A stretch of 64,000 nucleotides of DNA from Thalassobacillus sp043497085 (GCA_043497085.1 JBIEKI010000016.1), one strand, 5' to 3'; shown: positions 1-8,200, counted from the first letter of the stretch. Numbers and translations are program-made. The notes: a model not told the origin generated them from the letters alone.

Positions 1-205
1 TGGAAATGCTTTGTAACGTGAAACAGCATTCCAGGTTGCCTGCGCTGATACACTCTCCGTCAAGATCATACACCGCTACAGCTAACTCCTCTGGGTCCTG
101 TTTGGCAAGCGCAGGAATATAGTCAGCTACTTTCCCGTCATGTGCCAGCGGTCTTACGTTATCTAACCAATCTTCCAACGTCTCTTTCGTCAAATTCTTT
201 GCCAC
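1..205 (-). CDS. Glutaminase, N-terminal part only (cut by window edge)
   Basis: The minus-strand frame opens with GTG at 205, after a strong ribosome site (AAGGAGG, 8 bases upstream), and runs open to the left edge. The 68 visible residues include DGKVADYIPALAKQDPEEL, a dGxCISAGNLE stretch and TLQSIS. These match the start of serine-dependent beta-lactamase-fold glutaminases, in which the serine of the QSISK motif is the nucleophile. The enzyme hydrolyses glutamine to glutamate and ammonia in the cytosol. Its place beside ylaL and ylaK suggests the ylaM (second glutaminase) orthologue. Only the first fifth of the protein is present, so the rest cannot be judged. Confidence 0.85.
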   Translation of the reverse strand, partial: MAKNLTKETLEDWLDNVRPLAHDGKVADYIPALAKQDPEELAVAVYDLDGECISAGNLECCFTLQSIS

Positions 206-291
206 TTAAATGACCTCCTTCGGGTGCAATGATTGCATTTTTTTGCTATTCTGAATTATGGTGATTAATTTATTGAAAGGTGGCCCATGCC

Positions 292-780
292 ATGATTGTT
301 CAAATAGCAGGAAATGTAAAATATCCAATCACACTTGATCCGACCGTTTGGATTTTTGATGATCGCAAAGTGACCTATGATGAAGCATTCGGTACAGGCG
401 AAAAAGAACAAGAAGAAGAGGATGAGCTTCAGAAAGCTTCCATGCGGTGGGATCGTGAGATTTACCAACAAAAAATTGATCCGCCAGTTAATAGAAGTAT
501 TTCCCGTTTTGAGAGAGAAAAAATCCTAAAAGAGACATATTTAATGGATTTAAAGCCTTTCATCTTAACAAGCGAGCCTGCAAATGACCTCAGCGGCGTG
601 ACATTGGAGACCAATGATGGTGATGTGGAAGTAACTGTAGAAAAGATGCAGCAGGCCCTGGCATTATTTTCAGTAGAAGGCCGGCCTTTAAAAGAGGATG
701 GCCCGCTTCATCTATATTGGGAAGACGGCAGTAATAAAGATGAACCGATCAAAGGCGTTAAAAAAATCGTTTTTAAATAA
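292..780 (+). CDS. ylaL: YlaL-like conserved hypothetical protein
   Basis: A 162-residue cytosolic protein of unknown function. It begins MIVQIAGNVKYPITLDP and has an acidic Glu/Asp/Gln patch around residues 40-50. The ATG at 292 is preferred over an in-frame GTG at 280 because GAAAGGTGG lies about 9 bases upstream of the ATG, whereas the GTG is inside that ribosome site. No enzymatic motif is visible. The assignment rests on resemblance to B. subtilis YlaL and on its position, divergent from a glutaminase and next to phoH. It ends 2 bases before a bcr1-like repeat rather than a classical terminator. Confidence 0.7.
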   Translation: MIVQIAGNVKYPITLDPTVWIFDDRKVTYDEAFGTGEKEQEEEDELQKASMRWDREIYQQKIDPPVNRSISRFEREKILKETYLMDLKPFILTSEPANDLSGVTLETNDGDVEVTVEKMQQALALFSVEGRPLKEDGPLHLYWEDGSNKDEPIKGVKKIVFK

Positions 781-781
781 G

Positions 782-900
782 AAAAGCGCAAGCGCCCTGA
801 AAGACACGACACGCATAAGCAAAACGGCTGGAGGAAGGCGTCCTTACCTTTCGCGAGACGGATTGCTAATGTCGCGAGTGTCTGGGCGCTGAAGCTAGCC
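782..900. repeat. bcr1-like palindromic repeat, copy 1 (variant interior)
   Basis: The left end AAAGCGCAAGCGCCC and the right end GGGCGCTGAAGCT are complementary, as in other copies here. The interior differs from the copies at 8070 and 29045, but its first part (GCAAGCGCCCTGAAAGACAC and the next few bases) recurs at 63122. Open frames across it are not convincing genes. Confidence 0.75.
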
Positions 901-996
901 AATACCTCGCAGAAATGTATACTTTCTTATCTTTGAACAAAACGCCGTACTTTGTCAGTAGTGACGTTTGACTAAACATTCATCGTATGACCGTGT

Positions 997-1048
997 AAAA
1001 AAAGCTGGCTGGGCAGGAATGCTTAACATCCTCCCAGTCAGCTTTTTT
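997..1048 (-). terminator. Rho-independent terminator of phoH
   Basis: The stem AAAGCTGGCTGGG / CCCAGTCAGCTTT carries a run of T on the minus-strand 3' side and starts 9 bases beyond the phoH stop codon. Confidence 0.85.
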
Positions 1049-1056
1049 GTAACTCT

Positions 1057-2379
1057 TTACAAATAATCCGCTGCCAGTTGTGCCAGTGCCGAGCGTTCGC
1101 CCTTGATCAGCTTCACGTGGCCGCTTAAAGCATGGTGTTTGAACTTTTCAACCACATGCATGAGACCATTATTGTATTCATCCAAATAAGGATGGTCGAT
1201 TTGCTGGGTATCCCCCAGAAGTACGATCTTACTACCTTCACCAATCCTCGTCAGTATCGTTTTCACTTCATGTCTGGTGAGATTCTGCGCCTCATCAATC
1301 AATATCAACTGATCCGGTATGCTTCTCCCACGGATGTAGGTAAGGGCTTCGACCTGAATAGATCCGAGCCCGGACAAAATACCATCCAATTCCCCTGGCT
1401 TTTTCACGTTGAAGAGATGTTCCAAATTGTCATAAATCGGCTGAACCCATGGTCTCAATTTCTCATCTTTCTCTCCCGGCAAATATCCGAGGTCTTTACC
1501 AAGCGGTACAATCGGCCGCGCAACCAGCATTTTTTTATAAAGCCCGAGATCCTCGATTTGCATCAACCCGGCTGCTAGTGCCAGCAAGGTTTTTCCTGTC
1601 CCTGCTTTCCCTGTTAATGTTACCAGAGGTATGTCCCTTCTTAATAACAGTTCGAGCGCCATCACCTGTTGGGCATTCCTGGGCTTTATCCCCCACACAT
1701 GTTCATTTGAAAATTTGCATGGCTTGAGCACTCCGTTGTGATCGACAATTCCCATCGCTGACTGGGAAGGATTAGCACGGTTTTTGATGATAAAAAATTG
1801 ATTAGGATAGTACGTGAGCGTCAATTCCTGAATAGCCAGTTGACCTTCCTTATAAAAACGATCCAGTGTTTCCTTACTGGCAGACAATTCTTCGAATCCT
1901 GCATATATTTCATCTTTATGAATCGCCCGCTCATTCAGATAATCTTCGGCAGGAATCCCCATAGCGTCCGCTTTTACCCGCATTAACATATCCTTCGACA
2001 CTAAGATGACCTGTTTTCCATTTTTCTTTTGTTTTTCTTCCTCGTGTAAATTATGGGCCACCGCTAATATCCTGTTATCATTTGTTTTTTCCACAAAAAT
2101 TTCCTCCATCTTTTGATAAGAGCGATGGTTCAGTTCTATTTTCAATTTTCCCCCATTACGAAGCAGAATCCCTTTGTGCAGTTCACCTTTCCCACGAAGC
2201 CTATCGATGATTCGGGATACCTGCCTTGCATTTCGTCCAATTTCTTCCATAATTCTTTTTTTCGTGTCTACTTCTTCTAAAACCACAGCTGGTATGATCA
2301 CTTCATTATCTTCGAAAGTGTAAATCGCGTTTGGATCCTGCAGCAAAACATTGGTATCCAAGACATAGATTTTTTTCAA
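1057..2379 (-). CDS. ylaK: PhoH family ATPase with N-terminal PIN domain (YlaK)
   Basis: A 440-residue protein with two domains. Residues 1-140 are a PIN-type nuclease fold: it opens KKIYVLDTNVLLQDP, giving the first catalytic Asp, with later acidic positions. Residues of about 235-440 form a PhoH P-loop ATPase/helicase-like domain with Walker A TGKAGTGKTLLA, Walker B LILIDEAQNLT and the following GEGSKIVLLGDTQQID. PIN-PhoH proteins (PhoH2 type) are thought to unwind and cleave RNA; the substrate in Bacillus is not known. The full length is typical of the family. It is divergent from ylaJ, with a 119-base shared upstream region. Confidence 0.93.
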   Translation of the reverse strand: MKKIYVLDTNVLLQDPNAIYTFEDNEVIIPAVVLEEVDTKKRIMEEIGRNARQVSRIIDRLRGKGELHKGILLRNGGKLKIELNHRSYQKMEEIFVEKTNDNRILAVAHNLHEEEKQKKNGKQVILVSKDMLMRVKADAMGIPAEDYLNERAIHKDEIYAGFEELSASKETLDRFYKEGQLAIQELTLTYYPNQFFIIKNRANPSQSAMGIVDHNGVLKPCKFSNEHVWGIKPRNAQQVMALELLLRRDIPLVTLTGKAGTGKTLLALAAGLMQIEDLGLYKKMLVARPIVPLGKDLGYLPGEKDEKLRPWVQPIYDNLEHLFNVKKPGELDGILSGLGSIQVEALTYIRGRSIPDQLILIDEAQNLTRHEVKTILTRIGEGSKIVLLGDTQQIDHPYLDEYNNGLMHVVEKFKHHALSGHVKLIKGERSALAQLAADYL

Positions 2380-2498
2380 AAGGTACGCCTCCTATATTAG
2401 GATGAATGGTTCCAAGGGTTCTTAACTCATTTATATGTTTCGATGCATAAGGATAGACGACCTGACAAACGCTAGTAAAAAAAGTAGGTGAACTTACG

Positions 2499-3110
2499 AT
2501 GCAAAAACCCATCCTCAACACGTTTTTGTTAATCGCTTTACTAATGATTACTGCCTGTCAGGGAGAGGATCCCGAGACGCTGCAGCAAGAAGGAGAAGGA
2601 TCCGAACCTTTAATGGTAAAAGATTCTGATCCAATTGAAAAAGAAGATAAAACAAATCAGCAAGCTGCTGAGCATCTCGCTAAATTGGCGACAGAAGTTC
2701 CGAATGTCCATGATGCTACGGCAATCGTTCTAGGCCCGTATGTGGTTGTAGGTATTGATGTAGATAAAGAACTGGACCGTTCACGTGTTGGAACCATCAA
2801 ATACTCTGTCGGTGAATCCTTGAAACACGATCCATTCGGTAAACGGGCGGTAGTTGTTGCCGATGCTGACGGCGCTGAAAGAATCCGGCAGTTGAGCAAC
2901 AAGCTGCGTGAAGGTCATCCAATCCAGGCAGTAACGGAAGAGTTAAGTGCCATTGTAGGGCGTTACATGCCTGAGATGCCGATCGATGACGACCGTGCAG
3001 AAGAACCTGATCAAAATAAAGAGTCTGTTCCAGAGCAAGAAGAACAAAAGCTTGATGAAATTGAAGAAGAACAATCCAATGAACATTTAAACCGAAAAAA
3101 GAACAGCTAA
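2499..3110 (+). CDS. ylaJ: YhcN/YlaJ family sporulation lipoprotein
   Basis: A 203-residue exported lipoprotein. The signal peptide ends in a lipobox (LMITAC, Cys about residue 20). A globular domain follows at about residues 60-160, with AEHLAKLATEVPNVHDATAI and RYMPEMP as in the YhcN/YlaJ family, then a very acidic, Glu-rich low-complexity tail. Family members are made in sporulation and associated with the forespore membrane or spore coat. The start ATG has GTAGGTG upstream. Synteny with ylaK and ylaI supports ylaJ. Confidence 0.85.
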   Translation: MQKPILNTFLLIALLMITACQGEDPETLQQEGEGSEPLMVKDSDPIEKEDKTNQQAAEHLAKLATEVPNVHDATAIVLGPYVVVGIDVDKELDRSRVGTIKYSVGESLKHDPFGKRAVVVADADGAERIRQLSNKLREGHPIQAVTEELSAIVGRYMPEMPIDDDRAEEPDQNKESVPEQEEQKLDEIEEEQSNEHLNRKKNS

Positions 3111-3140
3111 ATCCTTTTCAGGATTTAGCTGTTTGCTTTT
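3102..3140. terminator. Bidirectional terminator between convergent genes
   Basis: The 13-bp stem AACAGCTAAATCC / GGATTTAGCTGTT overlaps the ylaJ stop codon and the end of the convergent minus-strand gene. T-rich runs follow on both strands. Confidence 0.8.
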
Positions 3141-3406
3141 TCAAGTATTTCTCGTTCTTTTTCTGTCAGTTCATTATAATACTGTACTCCAAATTGGGAG
3201 CCTTCGGAAACCATTTTCGTGTTTTCGTGATTGTCTTCCTGCGGATTGCCAGCAGCTTCGACCGGCAGATCGCTTCCTTCGGATTTGGAGAAAAGCGACT
3301 GTGCTTTTCCTTTCCATTGTCCTCGGCGTTCTTCATCCTTCATCATATAAGCTATAGTGCCGGCGCCTAGTGCACCAACCGTTGAAAAAATCCATCTTTT
3401 CTTCAA
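3125..3406 (-). CDS. Hypothetical small protein with one N-terminal membrane segment
   Basis: I do not recognise the family. The 93-residue product has a short basic start (KKRW), one membrane segment near residues 6-22, then a polar, Glu/Ser-rich exposed part ending YYNELTEKEREILEKANS. TTG at 3406 is the likely start because AAAGGA lies 8 bases upstream; an ATG at 3415 is buried in that ribosome site. It is convergent with ylaJ and probably forms a short unit with the flavin-type protein upstream (73-base gap). Confidence 0.6.
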   Translation of the reverse strand: MKKRWIFSTVGALGAGTIAYMMKDEERRGQWKGKAQSLFSKSEGSDLPVEAAGNPQEDNHENTKMVSEGSQFGVQYYNELTEKEREILEKANS

Positions 3407-3479
3407 AGAAATCATCCTTTCTTGGTCTTCTGTAGATACACTTCCCTTATTGAATTTATTTGAAACAGAATTTTATTGG

Positions 3480-3932
3480 TTATTTTTGTAATGCAGACAT
3501 GACTTGACGGTCTAATTTGGCAGCTGCCTGCTTATCATAGGTTTTGTCATAATCAGGACCTTTGGAAATTTTCGCCCCATAAAACATGACATCCCTCACC
3601 TCTTCAATGTCCACTTCGATTTTGGCCAGTTTCAAGGGGATATCTCCAATCCGCTCTGTCAGAATTCGAGCCTTCCCCTTAATGGAATATGTCGACTCGG
3701 CATCTATTAGTGTCAGTACGACGTTTGGTGAGGTAGTGATGTTCCTGACAATAACCGATCGATTATCAACAGCGAACAATAGCGATTGTTTATCTTTCGC
3801 ATATACCCAGCTGATGGCATTCACCATGGGTGATTGATTTTCTTGACTATAAGTAGACAACAACATAAAAGTTTCCTCTTGCAGCAGTTCATATTGCGTA
3901 TCATTCAACAGGTGCTCTACTTGGTTTGCCAT
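3480..3932 (-). CDS. Pyridoxamine 5'-phosphate oxidase-like split-barrel flavoprotein
   Basis: A 150-residue protein with the fold of small FMN-binding split-barrel proteins: FMLLSTYSQENQSPMVNAIS near the N-terminus is the typical first strand pair, followed by a second strand pair and an IEVDIEEVRDVMFYGAKISKGPDY segment. Members bind FMN or F420 and are often called general stress proteins; the substrate is unknown. The start is well supported by AAAAGGAGGAG 7 bases upstream. Confidence 0.72.
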   Translation of the reverse strand: MANQVEHLLNDTQYELLQEETFMLLSTYSQENQSPMVNAISWVYAKDKQSLLFAVDNRSVIVRNITTSPNVVLTLIDAESTYSIKGKARILTERIGDIPLKLAKIEVDIEEVRDVMFYGAKISKGPDYDKTYDKQAAAKLDRQVMSALQK

Positions 3933-4060
3933 ACGGACTCCTCCTTTTCAAAATACAGGAACTCGGAATTATAATGGAAACGATATGGAAAAATGCGTCA
4001 TGCCATGGATTATGTTATACTTTTTATATTATAGCTATTACTATTATCTGAGGTGAAACT

Positions 4061-4264
4061 ATGCGTGTCCAATGCGTAATATGCGATGAAATAAACAGCA
4101 TTGACAGTAATTGTCTGCAAGCGAAGCGGCTAAGAAACCGCCGTCTTACCACCTACATGTGTCCAAGCTGTCATCAACGTATTGGGGAAAAGACGAAAAA
4201 AAGACTGGCAACCGGCGATTTTCGCATCTACAAAGAGCGAAAAAGTGAACAATATTTATCTTAA
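4061..4264 (+). CDS. ylaI: YlaI family zinc-ribbon protein (DUF2197)
   Basis: A 67-residue basic cytosolic protein with two Cys pairs, CVIC (residues 5-8) and CPSC (about 45-48), which would bind one zinc ion as a ribbon. The start has GAGGTG at good distance. Function is unknown; the position between ylaJ and ylaH matches B. subtilis ylaI. Confidence 0.8.
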   Translation: MRVQCVICDEINSIDSNCLQAKRLRNRRLTTYMCPSCHQRIGEKTKKRLATGDFRIYKERKSEQYLS

Positions 4265-4280
4265 CCCAATACGTATTACA

Positions 4281-4316
4281 AAGAGGCTGACCAGATAATA
4301 AAGGTCAGCCTTTTGT
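4281..4316. terminator. Bidirectional terminator for ylaI and the convergent gene
   Basis: The stem AAGAGGCTGACC / GGTCAGCCTTTT is flanked by A- and T-runs, so it can act on both strands. Confidence 0.8.
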
Positions 4317-4323
4317 TATTTCT

Positions 4324-4608
4324 TTAGCTGTAGTTTTTGAATTTATGAGGTTCGTCCTTAATTTGGACGAGCATCAATTCAATTAGCTCGACAGGGAAGC
4401 GAAGCTTACGCACTTCTTCTGAGGTGTGGCAGGTGACTTGATATAACTCACCTTCACGATTGACCTCGATTTCTTTTACCTGATGATCACTTTGCAGCAT
4501 CTCATAAAAGAAATCAGCTGTTTCATTTGCAGAAGCATCATCCGGACGATAATCTGCTACGACCTTGATCGTTAACCAATTATATACAGCATCTTGTAAT
4601 GAGCGCAT
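4324..4608 (-). CDS. Conserved hypothetical protein downstream of ylaH
   Basis: A soluble 94-residue protein of unrecognised family with many acidic residues (VVADYRPDDASANETADFFYEML). There are no Cys motifs or membrane segments. ATG at 4608 lies 11 bases after AAGGAG; the in-frame GTG at 4620 overlaps the ribosome site. It starts 18 bases after the ylaH stop, so the two are probably co-transcribed. Confidence 0.62.
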   Translation of the reverse strand: MRSLQDAVYNWLTIKVVADYRPDDASANETADFFYEMLQSDHQVKEIEVNREGELYQVTCHTSEEVRKLRFPVELIELMLVQIKDEPHKFKNYS

Positions 4609-4626
4609 ACGCTTCCCCACTCCTTT

Positions 4627-5001
4627 TTATGAACTTTCATTTCTCGACTCCCGTTCCTTGTGCAGGCGGATACGATAAATACCCAGTACAATCGCGGAAG
4701 CAAGCAAACTTTCAGCGATTGGCAGGTTCAGACCTAAAATTAGAGTTAAAAAGAAAGTACCAATCACCAATACGCCATATACGATCAGGTTCTGCAACAA
4801 AGGCAGTTTTCTGGCAAAACCAAGTTTGAAGGTAATAATAGCCAGAGTGACTACTGTTAAATACAATAAAAAGAAGCCGCGGAATAACAAGGCCACTTCA
4901 TCTTCATTATTCATATTCACTTCTGTACCCAGTCCCTGGAAGAACATATCTGCAATTGGCCACAGATCATTGGGTACGTTCAAAACATTTTCCTCGTTCA
5001 T
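4627..5001 (-). CDS. ylaH: YlaH-like membrane protein
   Basis: A 124-residue protein with a soluble N-terminal stretch (NDLWPIADMFFQGLG), three hydrophobic segments at about 38-58, 68-87 and 92-110, and a charged tail. The ATG at 5001 is chosen because AAGGGGG lies 7 bases upstream; the frame stays open upstream only over non-coding sequence and the oppositely oriented ylaF. Membrane topology and synteny match YlaH. Function unknown. Confidence 0.78.
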   Translation of the reverse strand: MNEENVLNVPNDLWPIADMFFQGLGTEVNMNNEDEVALLFRGFFLLYLTVVTLAIITFKLGFARKLPLLQNLIVYGVLVIGTFFLTLILGLNLPIAESLLASAIVLGIYRIRLHKERESRNESS

Positions 5002-5155
5002 GATGTTCCCCCTTGTTCTCTCTTGTCTCCATGATACTAAACAATAAGGAATGGCGCTACAAGAAAATATCAGGATATCATTGTTTATTCGCCCGTTTTC
5101 AACAAAGGAAATGTCCGCTATACTGGATAGGTACATATAAAAGAGGTGATTGGAA

Positions 5156-5326
5156 ATGAATAAAATAGACTGGAAAAGGATGTTCGTCGCTTTTTTAGCT
5201 ATCCTTTGTTTCGTGTTTGTCGGATTTGCATTAGGAATGAGGAGCTTTTGGCTGGCCGGGTTTTTTCTGCTTCTCGGTTTTGCCGTCATGGGGTTTGGTA
5301 TTGCCGGAAAAAGAAAACGATCGTGA
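5156..5326 (+). CDS. ylaF: YlaF-like small membrane protein (DUF5325)
   Basis: A 56-residue protein, MNKIDWKRMFVAFLAIL at the start, with two closely spaced membrane helices and a basic C-terminus GKRKRS. The start is supported by AGAGGTGAT 10 bases upstream. It is divergent from ylaH, as in B. subtilis. Function unknown. The naming is from size, topology and position rather than from strong motifs. Confidence 0.68.
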   Translation: MNKIDWKRMFVAFLAILCFVFVGFALGMRSFWLAGFFLLLGFAVMGFGIAGKRKRS

Positions 5327-5350
5327 CTTCTTCTTTGAAAACTTAAAAAT

Positions 5351-5458
5351 AAAGAAAAGCTCAGAGGCATTGGGGACTCCCCTTAAGGTAGACAGTTTAA
5401 AAACAAAACTGTTTATCTTAAGGATCCTTCCGAATTAGCCCTGAGCTTTTTTTCTTGG
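5351..5458. terminator. Large imperfect palindrome, possible terminator or mini-element
   Basis: Outer arms AAAGCTCAG and CTGAGCTTT enclose an inner, almost perfect stem of about 18 bp (CCTTAAGGTAGACAGTTT against AAACTGTTTATCTTAAGG). A T-run follows on the plus strand, so it could terminate ylaF, but it is much longer than ordinary terminators here. Confidence 0.55.
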
Positions 5459-5490
5459 CTTTGTTAAATCTCAGTGTTGATTTAAAGTTA

Positions 5491-5702
5491 AGCTCCCTTT
5501 ACTTGAAGACTCAGCTTCGAGATAGTTGTGTCCGTTACCAAGGTGGAGTTGGGATGGGCTGGGAAACGACTCGCTTTCCTGCGGGGGATCTGGCAAGCTT
5601 CCTCGGGCTAAAGCCCTGTGGGATCTCGCCTACCCCCTTTTCCCGCGGGAGTCTCGCCGTTTCCCTGCCCATCCAGCCAATTTAGTAATAAACGGCCCCT
5701 TC
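5491..5702. repeat. Long palindromic repeat family, composite A, left half
   Basis: It begins AGCTCCCTTTACTTGAAGAC and ends AACGGCCCCTTC. The core has the family hairpin (GGGCTAAAGCCC loop between GGCAAGCTTCCTC and the ATCTCGCC arm) and the TCCCGCGGGAGTCTCGCC segment. The short frames over it are shadows of this repeat, not genes. Confidence 0.8.
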
Positions 5703-5765
5703 AAAATAAGAAAAAATGCAGCTGAAACTTTCCTAATTTACATATTTAAAACTGGTATAAAGGCG

Positions 5766-5995
5766 GCAAAGTCTTCTTTCTATTATCATGGGCGGTTACC
5801 ACAAGGGTGATTTCGAGTGCTTTTTATGGCAAAGGGCGTAGGGAAACGGTGAGACTCCTGTGGGAGCTGAGTGATAGGTGAGGCCCCGGAAGGCGAAGCC
5901 TGAGGAGACTCAGCACACGCCCACGGAAAGCGAATCGTTTCCCGAAGCCCCTAAACTCCAATAATATCTCGAAATCAAGTCTTCAACTTTTCGTC
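5766..5995. repeat. Long palindromic repeat family, composite A, inverted right half
   Basis: Same family in opposite orientation: AAACGGTGAGACTCCTGTGG, GGTGAGGCCCCGGAAGGCGA, then CCCACGGAAAGCGAATCGTTT, ending in a TCGAAATCAAGTCTTCAAC arm. Together with 5491-5702 it fills the otherwise gene-free interval from 5326 to 6050. Confidence 0.8.
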
Positions 5996-6049
5996 CCTGT
6001 TATTGAATAAGCCTTAAAGTAATCCACAACATTCAACCGAGCCTTCAGC

Positions 6050-6856
6050 TTAAATTTTTAATTCCACATATTCACTGACAATTTCCTGATGGATATCGCG
6101 GTGCGAGGTCAAAATAGAATTCTTCTCCAGCATATTGACCGGCTGGCCATTTGCCTGCGTGGTGATACCTCCGACTTCTTCAACGATGACAATCCCCGCT
6201 GCGATATCCCACGGCATCAGACTCATCGTCAAATACCCATCGATAATTCCTTCAGCGACGAAGGCGAATTCCAGGGCAGCGGAGCCAAAGGACCGGGTAC
6301 CTCTTACCTTCTCCACCAATCGATGGATCCCTTCTTCACCTACTCGTTTATTACGGAGCGCCCAAAACGAATTGATAGCAAGAATCGATTTATCTAATTC
6401 CTGAGACTCATCAAGTCTTTCTAGAGGCTTACCATTTTTGAACGCGCCTTCGCCCCTGATGGCTGTATAAAGAACATCAGCCATGACATCATATATCAGC
6501 CCGATTTCTCCGATGCCATCGTAATATATACCAATAGAAATAGCGAAGTTCCTTTTTTGATGAACGAAATTCATCGTTCCATCGATCGGATCGACAATCC
6601 ACACGGTACCGTCGAGGGTTTTGATATCATCACCGAAGCCTTCTTCCCCGAATAACTGGTGTTCAGGATAATGGTTGCGTATTTTTTCTACAAAAAACTT
6701 TTCTGTCTCCTTATCCAATTCTGTAACGAGATCATTCGGGTTTGATTTCGTTTCAATTTTAAATGGCTGTTCCATCCGCTTTCTGATTTGTTCACCTGCT
6801 TCAAGCACCCACGCTTTTGCCTGCTCGAATATTTGCTGTCTTGCTTGTTTTTCCAT
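6050..6856 (-). CDS. yktC: Inositol monophosphatase family protein (YktC/SuhB)
   Basis: A 268-residue cytosolic Mg2+-dependent phosphatase. It shows the two metal-binding signatures of the family: GEEGFG (about 70-75), WIVDPIDGTMNFVH (about 86-99), and the C-terminal LMPWDIAAG (about 208-216). It probably dephosphorylates inositol-1-phosphate or a related sugar phosphate. The start has AAAAGGGG 8 bases upstream. Position next to ykzI, yktB and yktA matches B. subtilis yktC. The 3' side runs directly into long repeats with no clear simple terminator. Confidence 0.93.
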   Translation of the reverse strand: MEKQARQQIFEQAKAWVLEAGEQIRKRMEQPFKIETKSNPNDLVTELDKETEKFFVEKIRNHYPEHQLFGEEGFGDDIKTLDGTVWIVDPIDGTMNFVHQKRNFAISIGIYYDGIGEIGLIYDVMADVLYTAIRGEGAFKNGKPLERLDESQELDKSILAINSFWALRNKRVGEEGIHRLVEKVRGTRSFGSAALEFAFVAEGIIDGYLTMSLMPWDIAAGIVIVEEVGGITTQANGQPVNMLEKNSILTSHRDIHQEIVSEYVELKI

Positions 6857-6972
6857 GACAAGAACCCCTTTTACATAAATACATAGTTGTTGTTTAGTTT
6901 CAGCCTAACAAAGTTTGACTGTTTTCACACTCTTTTAACTAGTCAAAGCAATGCTTCCGTTTCATTATATAC

Positions 6973-7000
6973 AAAAAAAGAGCAACTTATCAGCTGCTCT
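6973..7000 (-). terminator. Terminator of ykzI
   Basis: The short stem AGAGCA / TGCTCT is followed on the minus strand by seven T, directly after the ykzI stop codon. Confidence 0.7.
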
Positions 7001-7002
7001 GT

Positions 7003-7191
7003 TCATGCCATCCATTGGATAAGTTCGGTACGTAACTCATTTAAGCGTTGTTTACTGTTGATTATTTGTTCTTCATCTTCCTCCATCATCGCATCATATA
7101 ACGTCATCAATTCGTAATCTATCTCCAACCGGATGACGGGGAGTTTTTCTTCAGCTTCACGTCGCCTTAACGCTTCCATTACACGCTTCAT
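7003..7191 (-). CDS. ykzI: Small acidic helical protein (YkzI-like)
   Basis: A 62-residue protein, probably all helical and rich in Glu/Arg (MKRVMEALRRREAEEKLP). There is no membrane segment or Cys motif. It has a very good ribosome site (AAGGGAGG, 7 bases before ATG). Size and position between yktC and yktB match YkzI; function unknown. Confidence 0.72.
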   Translation of the reverse strand: MKRVMEALRRREAEEKLPVIRLEIDYELMTLYDAMMEEDEEQIINSKQRLNELRTELIQWMA

Positions 7192-7382
7192 TTAGTTTTC
7201 CCTCCCTTATATAAACCCTCGTTTGTCTATTTATATGAGCAGTTTGCTTGATCGGTATGTGTTTTTATTACTTTTATTTAACCAAAATTACAGAGTTTCA
7301 AACCAAAAGAACGTATTATTTAGAAGATGGATCATACTATGGTAAACTTTCTACTAGCAGAATGTTTAGGAGTTGATGGTTA

Positions 7383-8015
7383 ATGGAGCAATTCAATGGT
7401 TTTACAGAGAAAGACTTTGAGGTCTTTAACATTCCTGGTCTGGATGAACGCATGGAGGTACTGAAAGCTCAGGTTTCTCCAAAGCTCGAAGCGATTGCTA
7501 CAGAACTCGCTCCCGACCTTACCGCGTTGACTGGAGATGAAATGTTCGTACATGTCGCGAAGCATGCAAGGCGTACAAAAAATCCGCCTAATGACACATG
7601 GGCCGCTCTCGCCAACAGCAACCGTGGTTATAAGAAACTTCCCCATTTTCAAATTGGCCTATGGGAAACGCATGTGTTCGTCTGGTTTGCCGTCATTTAT
7701 GAAAGCCCGGTAAAACAGGACTTCGCAAAAGCAATCAAGAAAGAAGACAACCAGATTCGAAAAGAGATACCAGAAGACTTCGTCTGGTCGATTGATCATA
7801 TGAAACCGGAAGCTATTCCGCAAAAGGATTTGACGGAAGAAAAATTCAGCGAGATGGTCGACCGCCTGGAAAATGTAAAAAAAGCTGAGCTGCTTTGCGG
7901 GCTTAACATAGACCGGAACGATCCTATCTTGAAAGATGCTGATAAATTTCTTGCTCGATGCAAAGGCGCATTCGAAACTCTGGAACCCCTTTACCGTATG
8001 GCAAAACAAGCCTGA
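7383..8015 (+). CDS. yktB: UPF0637 (DUF1054) protein YktB
   Basis: A 210-residue cytosolic protein with the family start FNGFTEKDFEVFNIPGLDER and the conserved middle HVAKHARRTKNPPNDTWAA and HFQIGLWETHVFVWFAVIYE. No biochemical role is established. The length is standard, and the start ATG follows AGGAGTTG. It is divergent from ykzI-yktC and convergent with yktA. Confidence 0.93.
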   Translation: MEQFNGFTEKDFEVFNIPGLDERMEVLKAQVSPKLEAIATELAPDLTALTGDEMFVHVAKHARRTKNPPNDTWAALANSNRGYKKLPHFQIGLWETHVFVWFAVIYESPVKQDFAKAIKKEDNQIRKEIPEDFVWSIDHMKPEAIPQKDLTEEKFSEMVDRLENVKKAELLCGLNIDRNDPILKDADKFLARCKGAFETLEPLYRMAKQA

Positions 8016-8069
8016 TTCCATTTCTCTTCAGAGAGAATCGGGTTAAATAAAAAACTTGTCTTCCTAGAA

Positions 8070-8200
8070 CAAAAGCTCAAGCGCCTTGCTAACCCCCGAC
8101 AAGCTTAAGACAAGCCTCGCCGTGACGTTTCCTGTCACAGAGAGGATTGAATTAAGACTTCGAGGGGGGTAGGCGCTAGAGCTGGATGACACCCACTACC
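8070..8200. repeat. bcr1-like palindromic repeat, copy 2
   Basis: A full-length copy: AAAAGCTCAAGCGCCTTGCT at one end, and GTAGGCGCTAGAGCTGGATG then ACACCCACTACC at the other. It is nearly identical to the copy at 29045-29174 over its full 130 bp. Confidence 0.82.

Noticed and set aside
4627..5370. 247-residue version of YlaH
   Set aside because: The first 123 codons are non-coding sequence antisense to ylaF and its leader; the ribosome site is before the ATG at 5001.
5455..5810. Overlapping open frames of 76 and 94 codons on the plus strand
   Set aside because: They lie wholly over the long repeat A, have no ribosome site, and their composition follows the repeat; other copies of the repeat do not keep the frame.
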